Positions 8,566 through 18,176 of a DNA stretch of 64,000 bases are shown one piece after another. The notes beneath the pieces are model-generated. The model made no database searches, was not told the DNA's origin, and was given only the letters and a program-made list of their open reading frames with translations. Both the position numbers and the translations under genes were made by a program. Source of the stretch: Mycolicibacterium sp. lyk4-40-TYG-92 (GTDB lineage Bacteria > Actinomycetota > Actinomycetes > Mycobacteriales > Mycobacteriaceae). The stretch covers positions 496,001-560,000 of the forward strand of contig NZ_JARVRX010000001.1 of assembly GCF_030209435.1 (NCBI RefSeq), given 5' to 3'. Each line of letters opens with the position of its first letter. Position 1 is the stretch's first letter.

Positions 8566-9426
8566 GTGAGCAACGCAATCGAACGAGTCGGGGTCATCGG
8601 GGCCGGGCAGATGGGCGGCGGCATCGCCGAGGTCTGTATCAAGGCAGGCGCACAGGTCCTGGCGTTCGAGCCGACCGAGGCGCTGACGACCGCCGGTCGG
8701 GAGCGGATCACCAAGTCGCTGGACAACGCGGTCAAGAAGGGCAAGCTGTCCGAGGCCGACCGCGACGCCGCGCTGGGTCGCCTGAGCTTCACCAACGACC
8801 TGGCCGACATGGCCGACCGTCAGCTCGTCATCGAGGCCATCGTCGAAGACGTCAACGTCAAGGCGAAGGTTTTTTCTCAGCTCGACGAGATCATCACCGA
8901 CCCCGACGCGGTGCTGGCGTCGAACACGTCGTCCATCCCGATCATGCGCATCGCGGCCGCCACCAAGAACCCGGGCCGGGTGCTCGGTCTGCACTTCTTC
9001 AACCCGGTGCCGGTGCTGCCCCTGGTCGAGCTCATCTCCTCGGTGACGACCGCCCCGGAGGCCGCCGCCCGCGTCGAGACTTTCGCCGGCGAGGTGCTGG
9101 GCAAGAAGGTCGTGCGGGCGTCGGATCGCTCGGGCTTCGTTGTCAACTTCCTGTTGGTTCCCTACCTGCTGGCGGCCATCCGGATGGCCGAGTCGGGCTT
9201 CGCCACCGTCGAGGACATCGACACCGCGGTCGTCGCCGGGCTGTCGCATCCGATGGGTCCGCTCAAGCTTGCCGACCTGGTGGGCCTGGACACCATGAAG
9301 CTGATCGCCGACTCCATGTACGACGAGTACAAGGAACCGCTGTACGCGGCGCCGCCGCTGTTGCTGCGTATGGTTGAGGCCGGCCAGCTCGGCAAGAAGT
9401 CGGGCAAGGGCTTTTACACCTATTGA
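8566..9426 (+). CDS. fadB2: 3-hydroxybutyryl-CoA dehydrogenase
   Basis: NAD(P)-dependent oxidation of 3-hydroxyacyl-CoA in beta-oxidation or butanoate metabolism. 286 aa, the family's usual length for the stand-alone enzyme. N-terminal Rossmann motif VIGAGQMGGGIAEV, the catalytic His-Glu region (GLHFFNPVPVLPLVE), and the C-terminal dimer domain ending KSGKGFYTY. GTG start at 8566 with GAGGAGAGG 8 bases upstream. Follows icl in the same order as Rv0467-Rv0468, giving a fatty-acid carbon block with ramB. Confidence 0.96.
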   Translation: MSNAIERVGVIGAGQMGGGIAEVCIKAGAQVLAFEPTEALTTAGRERITKSLDNAVKKGKLSEADRDAALGRLSFTNDLADMADRQLVIEAIVEDVNVKAKVFSQLDEIITDPDAVLASNTSSIPIMRIAAATKNPGRVLGLHFFNPVPVLPLVELISSVTTAPEAAARVETFAGEVLGKKVVRASDRSGFVVNFLLVPYLLAAIRMAESGFATVEDIDTAVVAGLSHPMGPLKLADLVGLDTMKLIADSMYDEYKEPLYAAPPLLLRMVEAGQLGKKSGKGFYTY

Positions 9427-9568
9427 CAGACGCCGGGTTGGAGCCTGGCAGTAATTTTCGTTAACCTTGCGTGCGGGTTGTTTTTCGCTGGGCCCGTCAG
9501 GGCTGCGCACGTACGGGTTGCCAGCTGACCGCAACACGCGGTAGCGCCGCCCGCGCCAGCGGACGTAA

Positions 9569-10465
<897 letters not shown>

Positions 10466-10471
10466 CTTTTC

Positions 10472-10508
10472 CGAAAGCCGCCCCCGACATGGTCGGGGGC
10501 GGCTTTCG
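10472..10508. terminator. Strong bidirectional terminator between umaA and ppk2
   Basis: A perfect 17-bp inverted repeat (10472-10488 with 10492-10508, three-base loop ATG) starts 6 bases after the umaA stop and is followed by TTTGT. The mirrored side has a run of T as well (read on the minus strand), so it can stop both umaA and the convergent ppk2 transcript. Confidence 0.9.
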
Positions 10509-10528
10509 TTTGTCCGCGCTCTGGGGCC

Positions 10529-11389
10529 CTAAGCCTCGGCCAGCCGCTTCTTCTCCGCCTCGACATCGAAATCTGCCGGCGGCCAAGAAAGATCGAGTTG
10601 TTCGAGCGCCTCGATCAGCAACTCGGTGATGGCCAGCCGGGAGTACCACTTGCGGTTGCAGGGCACGACGTGCCAGGGCGCGTAGTCGGTGGAGGTGCGG
10701 TCGAGTACGGCTTGGTAGGCCTCCTCGTACTTGGGCCACAACAGCCGTTCGTCGATGTCGCCGGGGTTGTACTTCCAGTACTTGTCGGGCCGATTCAGCC
10801 GCTTGGCGAGCCGCTTCTTCTGCTCGTCGAGCGATACGAACATCGCCACCTTGATGATCGTCGTCCCCGCGTCGACGAGTTCGCGCTCGAACGCGTTGAT
10901 CTCGTCGTACCGGCCTTCCCACGCCGGCGGCGGCACCAGGTTGTGCACCCGGACGATCAGCACGTCCTCGTAGTGGGACCGGTCGAAAACGCCGACGTGA
11001 CCACCCGGGGGCAGGGCGTTGCGGATCCGCCACAGATAGTGGTGCGACAGCTCTTCCTCCGTCGGCTTGCCGAAGCTGGCATAGCGGATACCTTGCGGAT
11101 TACCCGCTCCCACAACATGTTTGACAATGCCGCCCTTGCCGGCGGTGTCCATGCCCTGCAACACCAGCAGGATCGAGCGGGTATCGCCGGAGCGGCTGCC
11201 CGCGTACAGCATCTCCTGCAGTTCGGCGAACCGCTCGTTGCGTTCGATCTGCAGCTCCGGGGCGTCGGCCTTGCTGCCGCGGAATCCGGGGGTGGCGTCC
11301 GGGTCGATGTCGGCGACCCGAAGGCCGGGTTTGAACTCCAGGTGCTTGTGCGGTTCGTGGGTCCACAACGACGGCAGATCGGAGGTCAC
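10529..11389 (-). CDS. ppk2: Polyphosphate kinase 2 family protein
   Basis: Polyphosphate:nucleotide phosphotransferase, 286 aa, using inorganic polyphosphate to phosphorylate nucleotides (ADP/GDP or AMP depending on class). Walker A GMDTAGKGG, Walker B DRSHYEDVL, and the lid/arginine region RYDEINAFERELVDAG are all present. GTG at 11389 (MTSDLPSLW) chosen because the open frame upstream enters the TetR gene; the two genes are 4 bp apart, so they form an operon and may be translationally coupled. Position differs from Rv3232c of M. tuberculosis. Together with ppx and senX3-regX3 it links this region to phosphate storage. Confidence 0.92.
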   Translation of the reverse strand: MTSDLPSLWTHEPHKHLEFKPGLRVADIDPDATPGFRGSKADAPELQIERNERFAELQEMLYAGSRSGDTRSILLVLQGMDTAGKGGIVKHVVGAGNPQGIRYASFGKPTEEELSHHYLWRIRNALPPGGHVGVFDRSHYEDVLIVRVHNLVPPPAWEGRYDEINAFERELVDAGTTIIKVAMFVSLDEQKKRLAKRLNRPDKYWKYNPGDIDERLLWPKYEEAYQAVLDRTSTDYAPWHVVPCNRKWYSRLAITELLIEALEQLDLSWPPADFDVEAEKKRLAEA

Positions 11390-11393
11390 GCGA

Positions 11394-12098
11394 TCAGTGA
11401 AGCAGATGACTCGGCAGGGCCGGGGACGGATGGGGCTGCGAGTTGAACTGCGCGAGTGAGCCGCCCACCTCGACGATGCCGCGCAGTGCACTCCAGGACA
11501 GCAGGGTCAGGTAGTCGATGAGCTGCTCAGCGGTCATCCGGCGATTGGACATCCACGAGTGGGTGGCCAGTTGTACACCGCCGACGGTGTGGAACGCGAA
11601 GGCGTCGACGCCACCGGTGTCCATACCGGCATGTGCCATCCGGCGGCGCAGCACCACGGCGAGCATCCGCGCGATGATCTTTTCCGAGTCGGCGATGGCC
11701 TTGCTCTTGCTCGCCGAGCTGTTGGCGAAGACGAACGGATAGATCTCGGGTTCGGCGGCGACGGTGTCGACGTACACGCGGATGATCTCGCGGGTGAGTT
11801 CGAAGCCGTCGAGGTCGGACGACAGCGCTGACGCCATGTTCGGGATCAGCGTGGTTTGCGCAAACCGCATCATCACCGCGGTCGTCAGATCGTTCTTGTC
11901 GACGAAGTAGCGGTAGAGCACGGTCTTCGACACGCCGATCTCGGCCGCGATCTCATCCATGCTGACGTTGCTGCCGCGGCGCCGGACGGCTTCGAGGGTG
12001 CCGTCGACGAGTTCGTTGCGGCGATCGACCTTGTGTTGGTGCCAGCGTCGTTTACGCCCGTCGGCTTTTGCCGACGAGGGTGCGTTTTGCTGTGCCAC
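11394..12098 (-). CDS. TetR-family regulator (Rv0472c-like)
   Basis: 234-residue TetR repressor. Residues about 28-75 form the helix-turn-helix: VSMDEIAAEIGVSKTVLYRYF. The C-terminal ligand domain is all-helical and gives no clue to the inducer. GTG start at 12098 with only a weak ribosome binding site. Same length and neighbours as Rv0472c. Its 3' end is 4 bp from ppk2, making ppk2 a probable co-transcribed partner; it is divergent from the DUF445 gene by 49 bp, so it may control both. Confidence 0.88.
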   Translation of the reverse strand: MAQQNAPSSAKADGRKRRWHQHKVDRRNELVDGTLEAVRRRGSNVSMDEIAAEIGVSKTVLYRYFVDKNDLTTAVMMRFAQTTLIPNMASALSSDLDGFELTREIIRVYVDTVAAEPEIYPFVFANSSASKSKAIADSEKIIARMLAVVLRRRMAHAGMDTGGVDAFAFHTVGGVQLATHSWMSNRRMTAEQLIDYLTLLSWSALRGIVEVGGSLAQFNSQPHPSPALPSHLLH

Positions 12099-12147
12099 GG
12101 TCGCAGTAGTCCATTCCGCTAGGTCCGCTTAATAATACGGGGCGACC

Positions 12148-13536
12148 ATGTCGGGCATGCAGGATGATGGAATGGTGGCACACCGACCCAGGCCGGGAAC
12201 CGAACCTCATCCGAGGCACCAGGCACCCCCCGAACCGCCCGTCAGCCTCGCGGAGTCGTTTGCCGGCGCCGACCAGACTGCCGACGAAGAGCGGCGCCGC
12301 AATCTGCGCCGGATGAAAGCGGTCGCGCTGAGCTTCCTGCTCGGCGCGACGGTGCTGTTTGCGGTGTGCACGTGGTTGCAGGCCCGCGGCGGTGCGTACA
12401 GCTGGACCGGGCCGTGGGTGGGGTATGTCCGGGCCGCCGCGGAGGCCGGCATGGTCGGCGCGCTGGCCGACTGGTTCGCCGTCACCGCGTTGTTCCGGCA
12501 TCCGCTGGGCATCCCGATCCCGCACACCGCGATCATCCCGCGCAAGAAGGACCAGCTCGGCGAGGGTCTCGGCACGTTCGTCCGCGAGAACTTCATGTCG
12601 CAGGAAGTGGTGGAGACCAAGCTGCGCGACGCCCAGGTGGCCAGCCGGCTGGGTAAGTGGCTGTCGGAGCCGGTGCATGCGGCGCGGGTGGCCGCCGAGG
12701 CGTCGACGGTGCTGCGGGTGCTGGTGGAGCTGTTGCGTGACGAAGACGTCCAGCACGTCCTGGACCGGATGATCGTCAAGCGCATCGCCGAACCGCAGTG
12801 GGGTCCGCCGATCGGCCGGGTGCTGGAGAGCCTGCTGGCGGAACGACGGCAGGAGGCGCTGCTGCAGCTGCTGGCCGACCGCGCGTTCCAGTGGTCGCTC
12901 AACGCCGGCGAGACCATCGAGCGCGTCATCGAGCGGGATTCGCCGACGTGGTCGCCGCGCTGGGTCGACCACCTGGTGGGCGACCGGATTCACCGCGAGC
13001 TGATGGATTTCACCGACAAGGTGCGCCGCAACCCCGAGCACGAGTTGCGGATGTCGGCCACCAAGTTCCTCTTCGACTTCGCCGACGATCTGCAGAACGA
13101 CGAAGGCACCATCGCGCGCGCGGAACGGATCAAGGAACAGATCCTGGCGCGCGACGAGGTGGCCCGCGCGGCGGAGACCGCGTGGAGTACCGCCAAGCGC
13201 ATCATCCTCGAATCGGTGGACGATCCGTCGTCAGTTTTGCGCACCCGGATTGCAGACTCGGTGGTGCGGATCGGGGAGTCCCTGCGGGACGACGCGGAGC
13301 TCCGGGACAAGGTCGACAACTGGCTCGTCAGGGGCGCAAAACACCTTGTTGCGCAGTATGGGACGGAGATCACAGCGATCATCACCGAGACCATCGAGCG
13401 CTGGGACGCCGATGAGGCGAGCCGGCGAATCGAGCTCCACGTGGGTCGTGACCTGCAGTTCATCCGCATCAACGGCACCGTCGTCGGCTCGTTGGCGGGC
13501 CTCGTCATCTACACCATCGCGGAGCTGTTCGTCTGA
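12148..13536 (+). CDS. DUF445 membrane protein (Rv0473-like)
   Basis: 462-residue DUF445 protein with one hydrophobic helix near residues 53-72 (VALSFLLGATVLFAVCTWL), a second short hydrophobic stretch (AEAGMVGALADWFAVTALF, the family signature region), a long soluble helical body and a C-terminal helix (VVGSLAGLVIYTIAELF). Function unknown. ATG at 12148; in-frame ATGs at 12157 and 12172 are alternatives. An AT-rich TTAATAATAC at 12129-12138 could be a -10. Same place as Rv0473. Confidence 0.85.
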   Translation: MSGMQDDGMVAHRPRPGTEPHPRHQAPPEPPVSLAESFAGADQTADEERRRNLRRMKAVALSFLLGATVLFAVCTWLQARGGAYSWTGPWVGYVRAAAEAGMVGALADWFAVTALFRHPLGIPIPHTAIIPRKKDQLGEGLGTFVRENFMSQEVVETKLRDAQVASRLGKWLSEPVHAARVAAEASTVLRVLVELLRDEDVQHVLDRMIVKRIAEPQWGPPIGRVLESLLAERRQEALLQLLADRAFQWSLNAGETIERVIERDSPTWSPRWVDHLVGDRIHRELMDFTDKVRRNPEHELRMSATKFLFDFADDLQNDEGTIARAERIKEQILARDEVARAAETAWSTAKRIILESVDDPSSVLRTRIADSVVRIGESLRDDAELRDKVDNWLVRGAKHLVAQYGTEITAIITETIERWDADEASRRIELHVGRDLQFIRINGTVVGSLAGLVIYTIAELFV

Positions 13537-13540
13537 AAGT

Positions 13541-13603
13541 GCTAGCTGGCGCTTGCTAGCGCTTGCAATAGTTAGCACCCCCTCGTACCGTTGTTTTGGT
13601 ACG
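13541..13603. promoter_or_regulatory. Repeat-rich control region before the Rv0474-type regulator
   Basis: GCTAGC-TG-GCGCTTGC is followed directly by TAGC-GCTTGC, a near-tandem repeat (13541-13566), and the whole block is bounded by GTGCTAGC and GTTAGCAC (13540-13577). Downstream, CGTACC (13584-13589) and GGTACG (13598-13603) form a second inverted repeat with an 8-base spacer. Both lie within 110 bp before the ATG of the HTH gene at 13645, the usual place for autoregulatory sites. The assignment to that regulator is inference. Confidence 0.5.
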
Positions 13604-13644
13604 GACCGCCAACCAAATGCGGTCGACGGAGACAGGGGCACGAC

Positions 13645-14100
13645 ATGGCGCAGGATGCAGATATCGCCGCCGTCATGTCGAATGCAGCCCAGGACATCGG
13701 CAGCTTCATCCGCACCCAGCGGGAGGCTGCGCAGGTCTCGGTCCGCCAGCTCGCTGAGAAGGCGGGCGTCAGCAACCCCTACCTGAGCCAGATCGAGCGT
13801 GGCCTGCGCAAGCCGTCGGCCGATGTGCTGAACCAGATCGCCAAGGCGCTCAGGGTCTCGGCCGAGGTGCTCTACGTGCGGGCCGGGATTCTCGAGCCCA
13901 GCGTTGCCGGCGAGGTGCGTGACGCCATCATCGCCGACCTCTCGATCACCGAGCGGCAGAAGCAGGTGCTGCTCGACATCTACACGTCCTTCCGGCAGCA
14001 GAACGATGCCGAGTCCAAACCGCTTCCTGATCAGCCTGAATTGGAAGCCGCCAGTGAGGAGCAGACAACGACGACTGACACTCACCAAGTAGCGAACTGA
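13645..14100 (+). CDS. XRE-family HTH regulator (Rv0474-like)
   Basis: 151-residue DNA-binding protein. The XRE helix-turn-helix covers about residues 20-75 ([23 protein letters not shown]); a helical middle (residues 90-125) and a Thr/Glu/Gln-rich tail follow. ATG at 13645 with GGAGACAGGGG upstream. I recall a report that Rv0474 of M. tuberculosis is a copper-responsive regulator acting on rpoB; no metal motif is obvious here, so I do not transfer that role. It precedes hbhA by 32 bp and may regulate it, as the two are probably co-transcribed. Confidence 0.9.
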   Translation: MAQDADIAAVMSNAAQDIGSFIRTQREAAQVSVRQLAEKAGVSNPYLSQIERGLRKPSADVLNQIAKALRVSAEVLYVRAGILEPSVAGEVRDAIIADLSITERQKQVLLDIYTSFRQQNDAESKPLPDQPELEAASEEQTTTTDTHQVAN

Positions 14101-14132
14101 CCAACGCAGTACCCGAGAAAGGAAACAAGACC

Positions 14133-14816
14133 ATGGCAGAGAACAAAGAGATCACCCAGCCCACCATCGAAGACCTGAAGGCCCCCCTGTTCGCCGCCGT
14201 CGGCGCCGCGGACCTGGCGCTGGCCACCGTCAACGAGATCGTCGCGAGCCTGCGTGAGCGTGCCGAAGAGGCCCGCACCGATGCCAACGCGCGTGTCGAA
14301 GAGGGCCGTGCCCGCCTGACCAAGCTGCAGGAAGAACTGCCGGGCCAGGTTGAGGAGCTGCGCGAGAAGTTCAGCACCGAAGAGCTGCGCAAGGCCGCCG
14401 AGGCCTACGCCGAGAACGCTCAGAACACCTACAACAAGCTGGTCGAGCGTGGCGAAGCCGCGCTGGAGCGCCTGCGCACCCAGTCGTCGATCGAGAGCGT
14501 CCGCGAGCGCGTCGAGGACGTCCGTGGCCGCGTCGAGAACTACACCGAGCAGGTCACCGAGCTGACCCAGGACGCCCTGGGCAACGTCGCCAGCCAGACC
14601 CGCGCCGTCGGTGAGCGCGCCGCCAAGCTGGTCGGCGTCGAGCTGCCCGAGAAGGACGAGGCCCCGGCCAAGCCGGCCAAGAAGGCTGCTCCGGCCAAGA
14701 CGGCCGCCAAGAAGGCCCCGGCCAAGGCTGCTGCGACCAAGGCCGCCCCGGCCAAGGCCGCTGCCAAGGCTCCGGCCAAGAAGGCCGCTCCGGCCAAGAA
14801 GGTCACCCAGAAGTAG
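14133..14816 (+). CDS. hbhA: Heparin-binding hemagglutinin
   Basis: Surface-associated adhesin that binds heparan sulfate and is also linked to lipid inclusions. 227 aa against 199 in M. tuberculosis. A short hydrophobic N-terminal helix ([18 protein letters not shown]), then a long charged coiled coil (residues about 35-165), then a Lys/Ala/Pro-rich tail from about 172 built from [19 protein letters not shown]-type units, which in HbhA binds heparin and is methylated. The tail is longer than in M. tuberculosis, accounting for the size. ATG at 14133 with AAAGGA upstream; a hairpin at 14824-14848 follows. Confidence 0.95.
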   Translation: MAENKEITQPTIEDLKAPLFAAVGAADLALATVNEIVASLRERAEEARTDANARVEEGRARLTKLQEELPGQVEELREKFSTEELRKAAEAYAENAQNTYNKLVERGEAALERLRTQSSIESVRERVEDVRGRVENYTEQVTELTQDALGNVASQTRAVGERAAKLVGVELPEKDEAPAKPAKKAAPAKTAAKKAPAKAAATKAAPAKAAAKAPAKKAAPAKKVTQK

Positions 14817-14823
14817 TCAGGTT

Positions 14824-14848
14824 TCCCGGCGCGAGCGAAGCGCCGGGA
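14824..14848 (+). terminator. Hairpin after hbhA
   Basis: TCCCGGCGC (14824-14832) pairs with GCGCCGGGA (14840-14848) around a seven-base loop, 8 bases after the hbhA stop. A 9-bp GC-rich stem without a T-tract; a plausible mycobacterial terminator or attenuator before the next gene. Confidence 0.6.
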
Positions 14849-14888
14849 CAGTTAGACGCCAGGGACGTAACCCACATAGGCTGAGGGC

Positions 14889-15173
14889 GTGTACCTCGGA
14901 AGCCTGGTGGGTTACGTCCTTTTCGCATTGCAGATAGCGGTGCTGGCCACGACCGTTTATGCGTTCGTGCATGCCGCCATGCAACGGCCGGACGCCTACA
15001 CGGCGGTCGACAAACTGACCAAGCCGGTGTGGCTGGCGATCCTGGGCGGCGGCGCCGTCCTGGGCTGGATCATCGGGCCGCCTGTCGGTGCGGCCATCGC
15101 CGCCTGCGCCACCGGTGTGTACCTGGTCGATGTGAAGCCCAAACTCCTTGAGGTCCAAGGGAAATCCCGGTAG
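14889..15173 (+). CDS. DUF2516 membrane protein (Rv0476-like)
   Basis: 94-residue membrane protein with three hydrophobic helices: about residues 5-28, 47-64 and 66-82, the basic end staying at the C-terminus ([15 protein letters not shown]). Family of unknown function. GTG start at 14889; no strong ribosome binding site. Stop is 3 bp before the next gene, so the two are co-transcribed. Matches the gene after hbhA in M. tuberculosis. Confidence 0.85.
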   Translation: MYLGSLVGYVLFALQIAVLATTVYAFVHAAMQRPDAYTAVDKLTKPVWLAILGGGAVLGWIIGPPVGAAIAACATGVYLVDVKPKLLEVQGKSR

Positions 15174-15176
15174 TCG

Positions 15177-15605
15177 GTGCGTTCGATCCGGTTCGGGGTG
15201 CTGGTTGCCGCGGCATTGACGCTGGCTCCCGCCCCACTGTCCTCAGCTGATCCCATCGACCCCGCCCCACAACCCGTTCCGTCGCCGCCCTACGTCGACC
15301 ACACCCGGTGGACGCAGTGGGATGGTGCGAAAAGCCTGCAGGTGTACCCGACGTGGGCCGGCCGGCGCGCGTCCGGCCTGGGCGCCACGCAGCCGGGAGA
15401 CGAGGCCTGGTCCGAGGTACTCAACCTGGCACCTGACGCCGACACCCCCGGCATGCGCGCGCAGTTCATGTGCCACTGGTATTTCGCCGAAGCGGGCGCG
15501 CCCGGCAAGACCAGCTGGAATCTCGAGCCGTGGCGCCCGGTGGTCGACGACAACCAGATGGTGAGAACACGTTGCAACCCCGGTGGCGCAGAGGAGCCGT
15601 TCTGA
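15177..15605 (+). CDS. Secreted DUF2599-type protein (Rv0477-like)
   Basis: 142-residue exported protein. Signal peptide about residues 1-24 ([16 protein letters not shown], cleavage near SSA-DP). The mature part has few landmarks beyond aromatic-rich [10 protein letters not shown] and [11 protein letters not shown], and two Cys residues (Cys near 100 and 133) that may form a disulfide in the periplasm. GTG start at 15177, 3 bp after the preceding stop. Its TGA overlaps the deoC ATG by one base. Role unknown. Confidence 0.85.
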   Translation: MRSIRFGVLVAAALTLAPAPLSSADPIDPAPQPVPSPPYVDHTRWTQWDGAKSLQVYPTWAGRRASGLGATQPGDEAWSEVLNLAPDADTPGMRAQFMCHWYFAEAGAPGKTSWNLEPWRPVVDDNQMVRTRCNPGGAEEPF

Positions 15606-16285
15606 TGAGTTGGACCCGCCGGCAGGTGGCCGCACTGGTCGACCACACGTTACTCAAGCCGGAGGCGACCGCCGCCGACGTGGCGAGCCTGTGCTGGGAG
15701 GCCGCCGATCTGGGCGTGTGCGCCGTCTGTGTGTCGCCGTCGATGCTCGGCGCGGTCGAGGTACCCGAGCGCGTCAAGATCGCCACCGTCGTGGGATTCC
15801 CGTCGGGCAAGCATGATTCGCAGATCAAGGCCCGCGAGGCGGCGTTGTCGGTCGTCGGGTCCGACGGCCGGCGCGGTGCCGACGAGGTCGACATGGTGAT
15901 CGACGTGGGCGCCGCCATCGCCGGCGACATTTCGGCGGTGTTCGCCGACATCACCGCGGTCCGTGGGGCCGCCCCCACGGCGGTGCTGAAGGTGATCGTC
16001 GAGTCCGCGGCGCTGCTCACCATGGCCGGCGTGCCGACGCTGGCCGAGGTCTGCCGTGCGGCCGCCGACGCCGGCGCCGATTTCGTGAAGACCTCCACCG
16101 GATTCCACCCTGCGGGCGGTGCGTCAGTGCAGGCCGTGGAGATCATGGCCCAGACCGTCCCGGCGCTCGGCATCAAGGCCAGCGGCGGCATCCGTTCGGC
16201 CGCGGACGCCGTGGCGATGCTGGACGCCGGCGCCACCAGGCTCGGCCTGTCCGGCACCCGCGCCGTTCTCGACGGGCTCAACTAG
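15605..16285 (+). CDS. deoC: Deoxyribose-phosphate aldolase
   Basis: Class I aldolase converting 2-deoxyribose-5-phosphate to acetaldehyde and glyceraldehyde-3-phosphate in deoxynucleoside salvage. 226 aa. The Schiff-base Lys lies in FVKTSTGF, with the second active-site Lys in GIKASGG and the Asp in DEVDMVID. The ATG at 15605 overlaps the previous stop (TGATG), which fixes the start and suggests coupling. A long palindrome starts at its stop codon. Confidence 0.96.
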   Translation: MSWTRRQVAALVDHTLLKPEATAADVASLCWEAADLGVCAVCVSPSMLGAVEVPERVKIATVVGFPSGKHDSQIKAREAALSVVGSDGRRGADEVDMVIDVGAAIAGDISAVFADITAVRGAAPTAVLKVIVESAALLTMAGVPTLAEVCRAAADAGADFVKTSTGFHPAGGASVQAVEIMAQTVPALGIKASGGIRSAADAVAMLDAGATRLGLSGTRAVLDGLN

Positions 16286-16338
16286 CGATTTGTGCACGAT
16301 TTTCCGCGGTCACCGCGGAAAATCGTGCACCAATCGCT
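16284..16338. terminator. Very long palindrome between deoC and the convergent DUF2993 gene
   Basis: A 55-base near-perfect inverted repeat centred on 16311. Inner arms GTGCACGATTTTCCGCGGT (16292-16310) and its exact complement (16312-16330) are joined by one base; after a single mismatch, AGCGATT (16284-16290) pairs with AATCGCT (16332-16338). It fills the whole space between two convergent stop codons, so it can act as a bidirectional terminator, but its perfection also fits a dispersed intergenic repeat. Confidence 0.8.
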
Positions 16339-16342
16339 GGGA

Positions 16343-17341
16343 TCAGAGGCCGGAGAAGCAGGTGTCCTGCTGGCCCAGCGGGATGGTCGCGTTCTTGGTG
16401 CCGAACTGCGCGGTCACGCCGGTACCGGTCACCTGCAGGCCTTCCGGCCGGATGCCCATCGGGTAATCCTTGGTCAGCTGCGACGCGAACATATCGAGCG
16501 CCGGCTGGATCGACTCGCGCGGCAGCAGGAAGCCCAGGCCGGTCAGCTGCTCCACCTTGAGCGAGATGGTGCCGTCGGACAGCGTCGGCTTGGCCACGAT
16601 CTGGGTCATCGGCGCGTCCAGCACGATGGTGCCCGACGACGGGTCGGTGGTGACGTCGGAGACCAGGCCGCCCAGCACCGGGACGGTGTCGGCGATGGTC
16701 TGCTTGATGCCGTCGGCCGACCAGGTGACGGTCGCGTCGAGCGCCCCGATGGTGCCGGCCGACTTGGCCGTCTTCTCGAGCTTGACGTCGTCGATCTTGA
16801 TCTGGGCCTTCATGCCCTTGGCGAACCGCACCTGGTTGCCGGCCGTGGTCACCGTGATGTGGTCATAGTGCTTGTTGGCGACCTGCCACAGGAACGGGGT
16901 CGCGCCGAACTGCACGTCGACCTTGTCCTGGACCACGCACTGGACGGACTGCGACACGACACTGTTGCCGCGGCTACGGGCGTAGAACTCGCCGCCGACG
17001 ACACCGGCCGCCGACAGCGCCAGCGCGATCACGATGATCAGGATCAATGACATCGGGTCGCGCAGCAGTTCCATGACGCCGCGGCGCTTCTTCGGCGGGT
17101 CGGTGGCGGGCACCTGCTGCGGAGCGGGGTACGACGTGGGCGGCACGTCACCGCCATAGGCCGGCGGGGCCGGAGCGTCAGCGCCGTAAGCGGGCGGCAC
17201 GTCGGCGGCGGCCGGTGCCGGTTGTTCGGTGGCCGTCAGCACCTCGGTCGGCTGGGCACCCGGAGCCTCCGGCGCCTGCGGCGCGGGCTCGGCGGATGGT
17301 GCAGCGTCCTCATTGGCGGGGCGGGCCCAGGGGTCAGTCAC
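16343..17341 (-). CDS. DUF2993 membrane-anchored lipid-binding-type protein (Rv0479c-like)
   Basis: 332 aa. The first 90 residues are a cytoplasmic Pro/Ala-rich tail with repeats of PPAYGxD; a single membrane helix follows at about residues 98-118 (SLILIIVIALALSAAGVVGG); the rest is a periplasmic DUF2993 domain, the fold of LmeA, a phospholipid-binding protein of mannan elongation. It may bind a lipid in the periplasm; its own role is unknown. GTG start at 17341 overlaps the nitrilase stop (GTGA), so it is translated with it. Last gene of a five-gene leftward operon. Confidence 0.87.
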   Translation of the reverse strand: MTDPWARPANEDAAPSAEPAPQAPEAPGAQPTEVLTATEQPAPAAADVPPAYGADAPAPPAYGGDVPPTSYPAPQQVPATDPPKKRRGVMELLRDPMSLILIIVIALALSAAGVVGGEFYARSRGNSVVSQSVQCVVQDKVDVQFGATPFLWQVANKHYDHITVTTAGNQVRFAKGMKAQIKIDDVKLEKTAKSAGTIGALDATVTWSADGIKQTIADTVPVLGGLVSDVTTDPSSGTIVLDAPMTQIVAKPTLSDGTISLKVEQLTGLGFLLPRESIQPALDMFASQLTKDYPMGIRPEGLQVTGTGVTAQFGTKNATIPLGQQDTCFSGL

Positions 17342-18162
17342 CCTTGCGATTGTGCCTTACGCGGAATCGTGGTGCGGTTGCGCAGCACGGCGATGGTCTC
17401 GCGGGCGCGCTCGACCGCGGCCAGGTCGATGTCGGTGACCAGCAGTTCCGCGTCGAGCCCGGCCTGCACGACGATGTCGCCTGTGGGGGAGGCCACCAGA
17501 CTGCCGCCGTTGCCGGTCGGTCCCTTCCTGGCAAGTTCGTCACCGGGGTACGGCTGGTCGACCGCGGCGACGACGCAGCTGGTGTCGAGCGCGCGGGCGC
17601 GGGCCAGCAGCGTCCACTGGTCCAGCTTGCCCGGGCCCGACCCCCACGACGCGTGGACGGTCAGCACCTTGGCGCCACGCTCTGCGAGCTCGAGGTACAG
17701 CTCGGGGAATCGGACGTCGTAACACGTCGTGAGGCCGACGGGAACGGCGCCGTCCGCGGTCGGGACGTCGATCACGACGGGCTCGTAACCCCTTGCCACC
17801 GTGCGTGATTCGGCGAATCCGAAGGCGTCGTAGAGGTGGATCTTGTGGTAGTGCGTGTCAAGCCCCGGGCCGGTGGCGAGCAGGGTGTTGGTGACGCGGC
17901 CGTCGGTGTCGGCCGGACAGAACATCCCCGCCACCACGGTGACGCCCGCGCGTGCCGCGACGTCCCGCACCGCATCGGCCCACGGGCCCTCGAGCGGTTG
18001 CGCCACGGGCGCGAGGGGCACCCCGAACCGGCACATCGTCGCCTCGGGGAAGAGCACGAGGTCGGCACCCGCGTCGGCGGCGCGCGCCGTGTGGTCGGCG
18101 ACCAGTTCCAGGTTGGCTTCCGGGTCGGTGCCCGCGCCGATCTGGGCCAGTGCGATGCGCAT
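17338..18162 (-). CDS. Nitrilase/omega-amidase superfamily hydrolase (Rv0480c-like)
   Basis: Carbon-nitrogen hydrolase of 274 aa with the complete Glu-Lys-Cys triad: FPEAT, HKIHL and TTCYDVRFPE. Such enzymes hydrolyse amides; the omega-amidase/Nit-like branch acts on deaminated glutathione or 2-oxo acid amides, but the substrate here is unknown. ATG at 18162 (MRIALAQIGAG) is where the family begins; upstream open frame is the glycosidase end. It starts 14 bp after the GH3 stop and overlaps the DUF2993 start. Confidence 0.92.
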   Translation of the reverse strand: MRIALAQIGAGTDPEANLELVADHTARAADAGADLVLFPEATMCRFGVPLAPVAQPLEGPWADAVRDVAARAGVTVVAGMFCPADTDGRVTNTLLATGPGLDTHYHKIHLYDAFGFAESRTVARGYEPVVIDVPTADGAVPVGLTTCYDVRFPELYLELAERGAKVLTVHASWGSGPGKLDQWTLLARARALDTSCVVAAVDQPYPGDELARKGPTGNGGSLVASPTGDIVVQAGLDAELLVTDIDLAAVERARETIAVLRNRTTIPRKAQSQG

Positions 18163-18176
18163 GAGCCCCAGCGTAA

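Noticed and set aside
13538..13577. CIRCE-like HrcA site
   Set aside because: CIRCE is TTAGCACTC-N9-GAGTGCTAA; here GTGCTA and TAGCAC are in the opposite order and the spacing differs.
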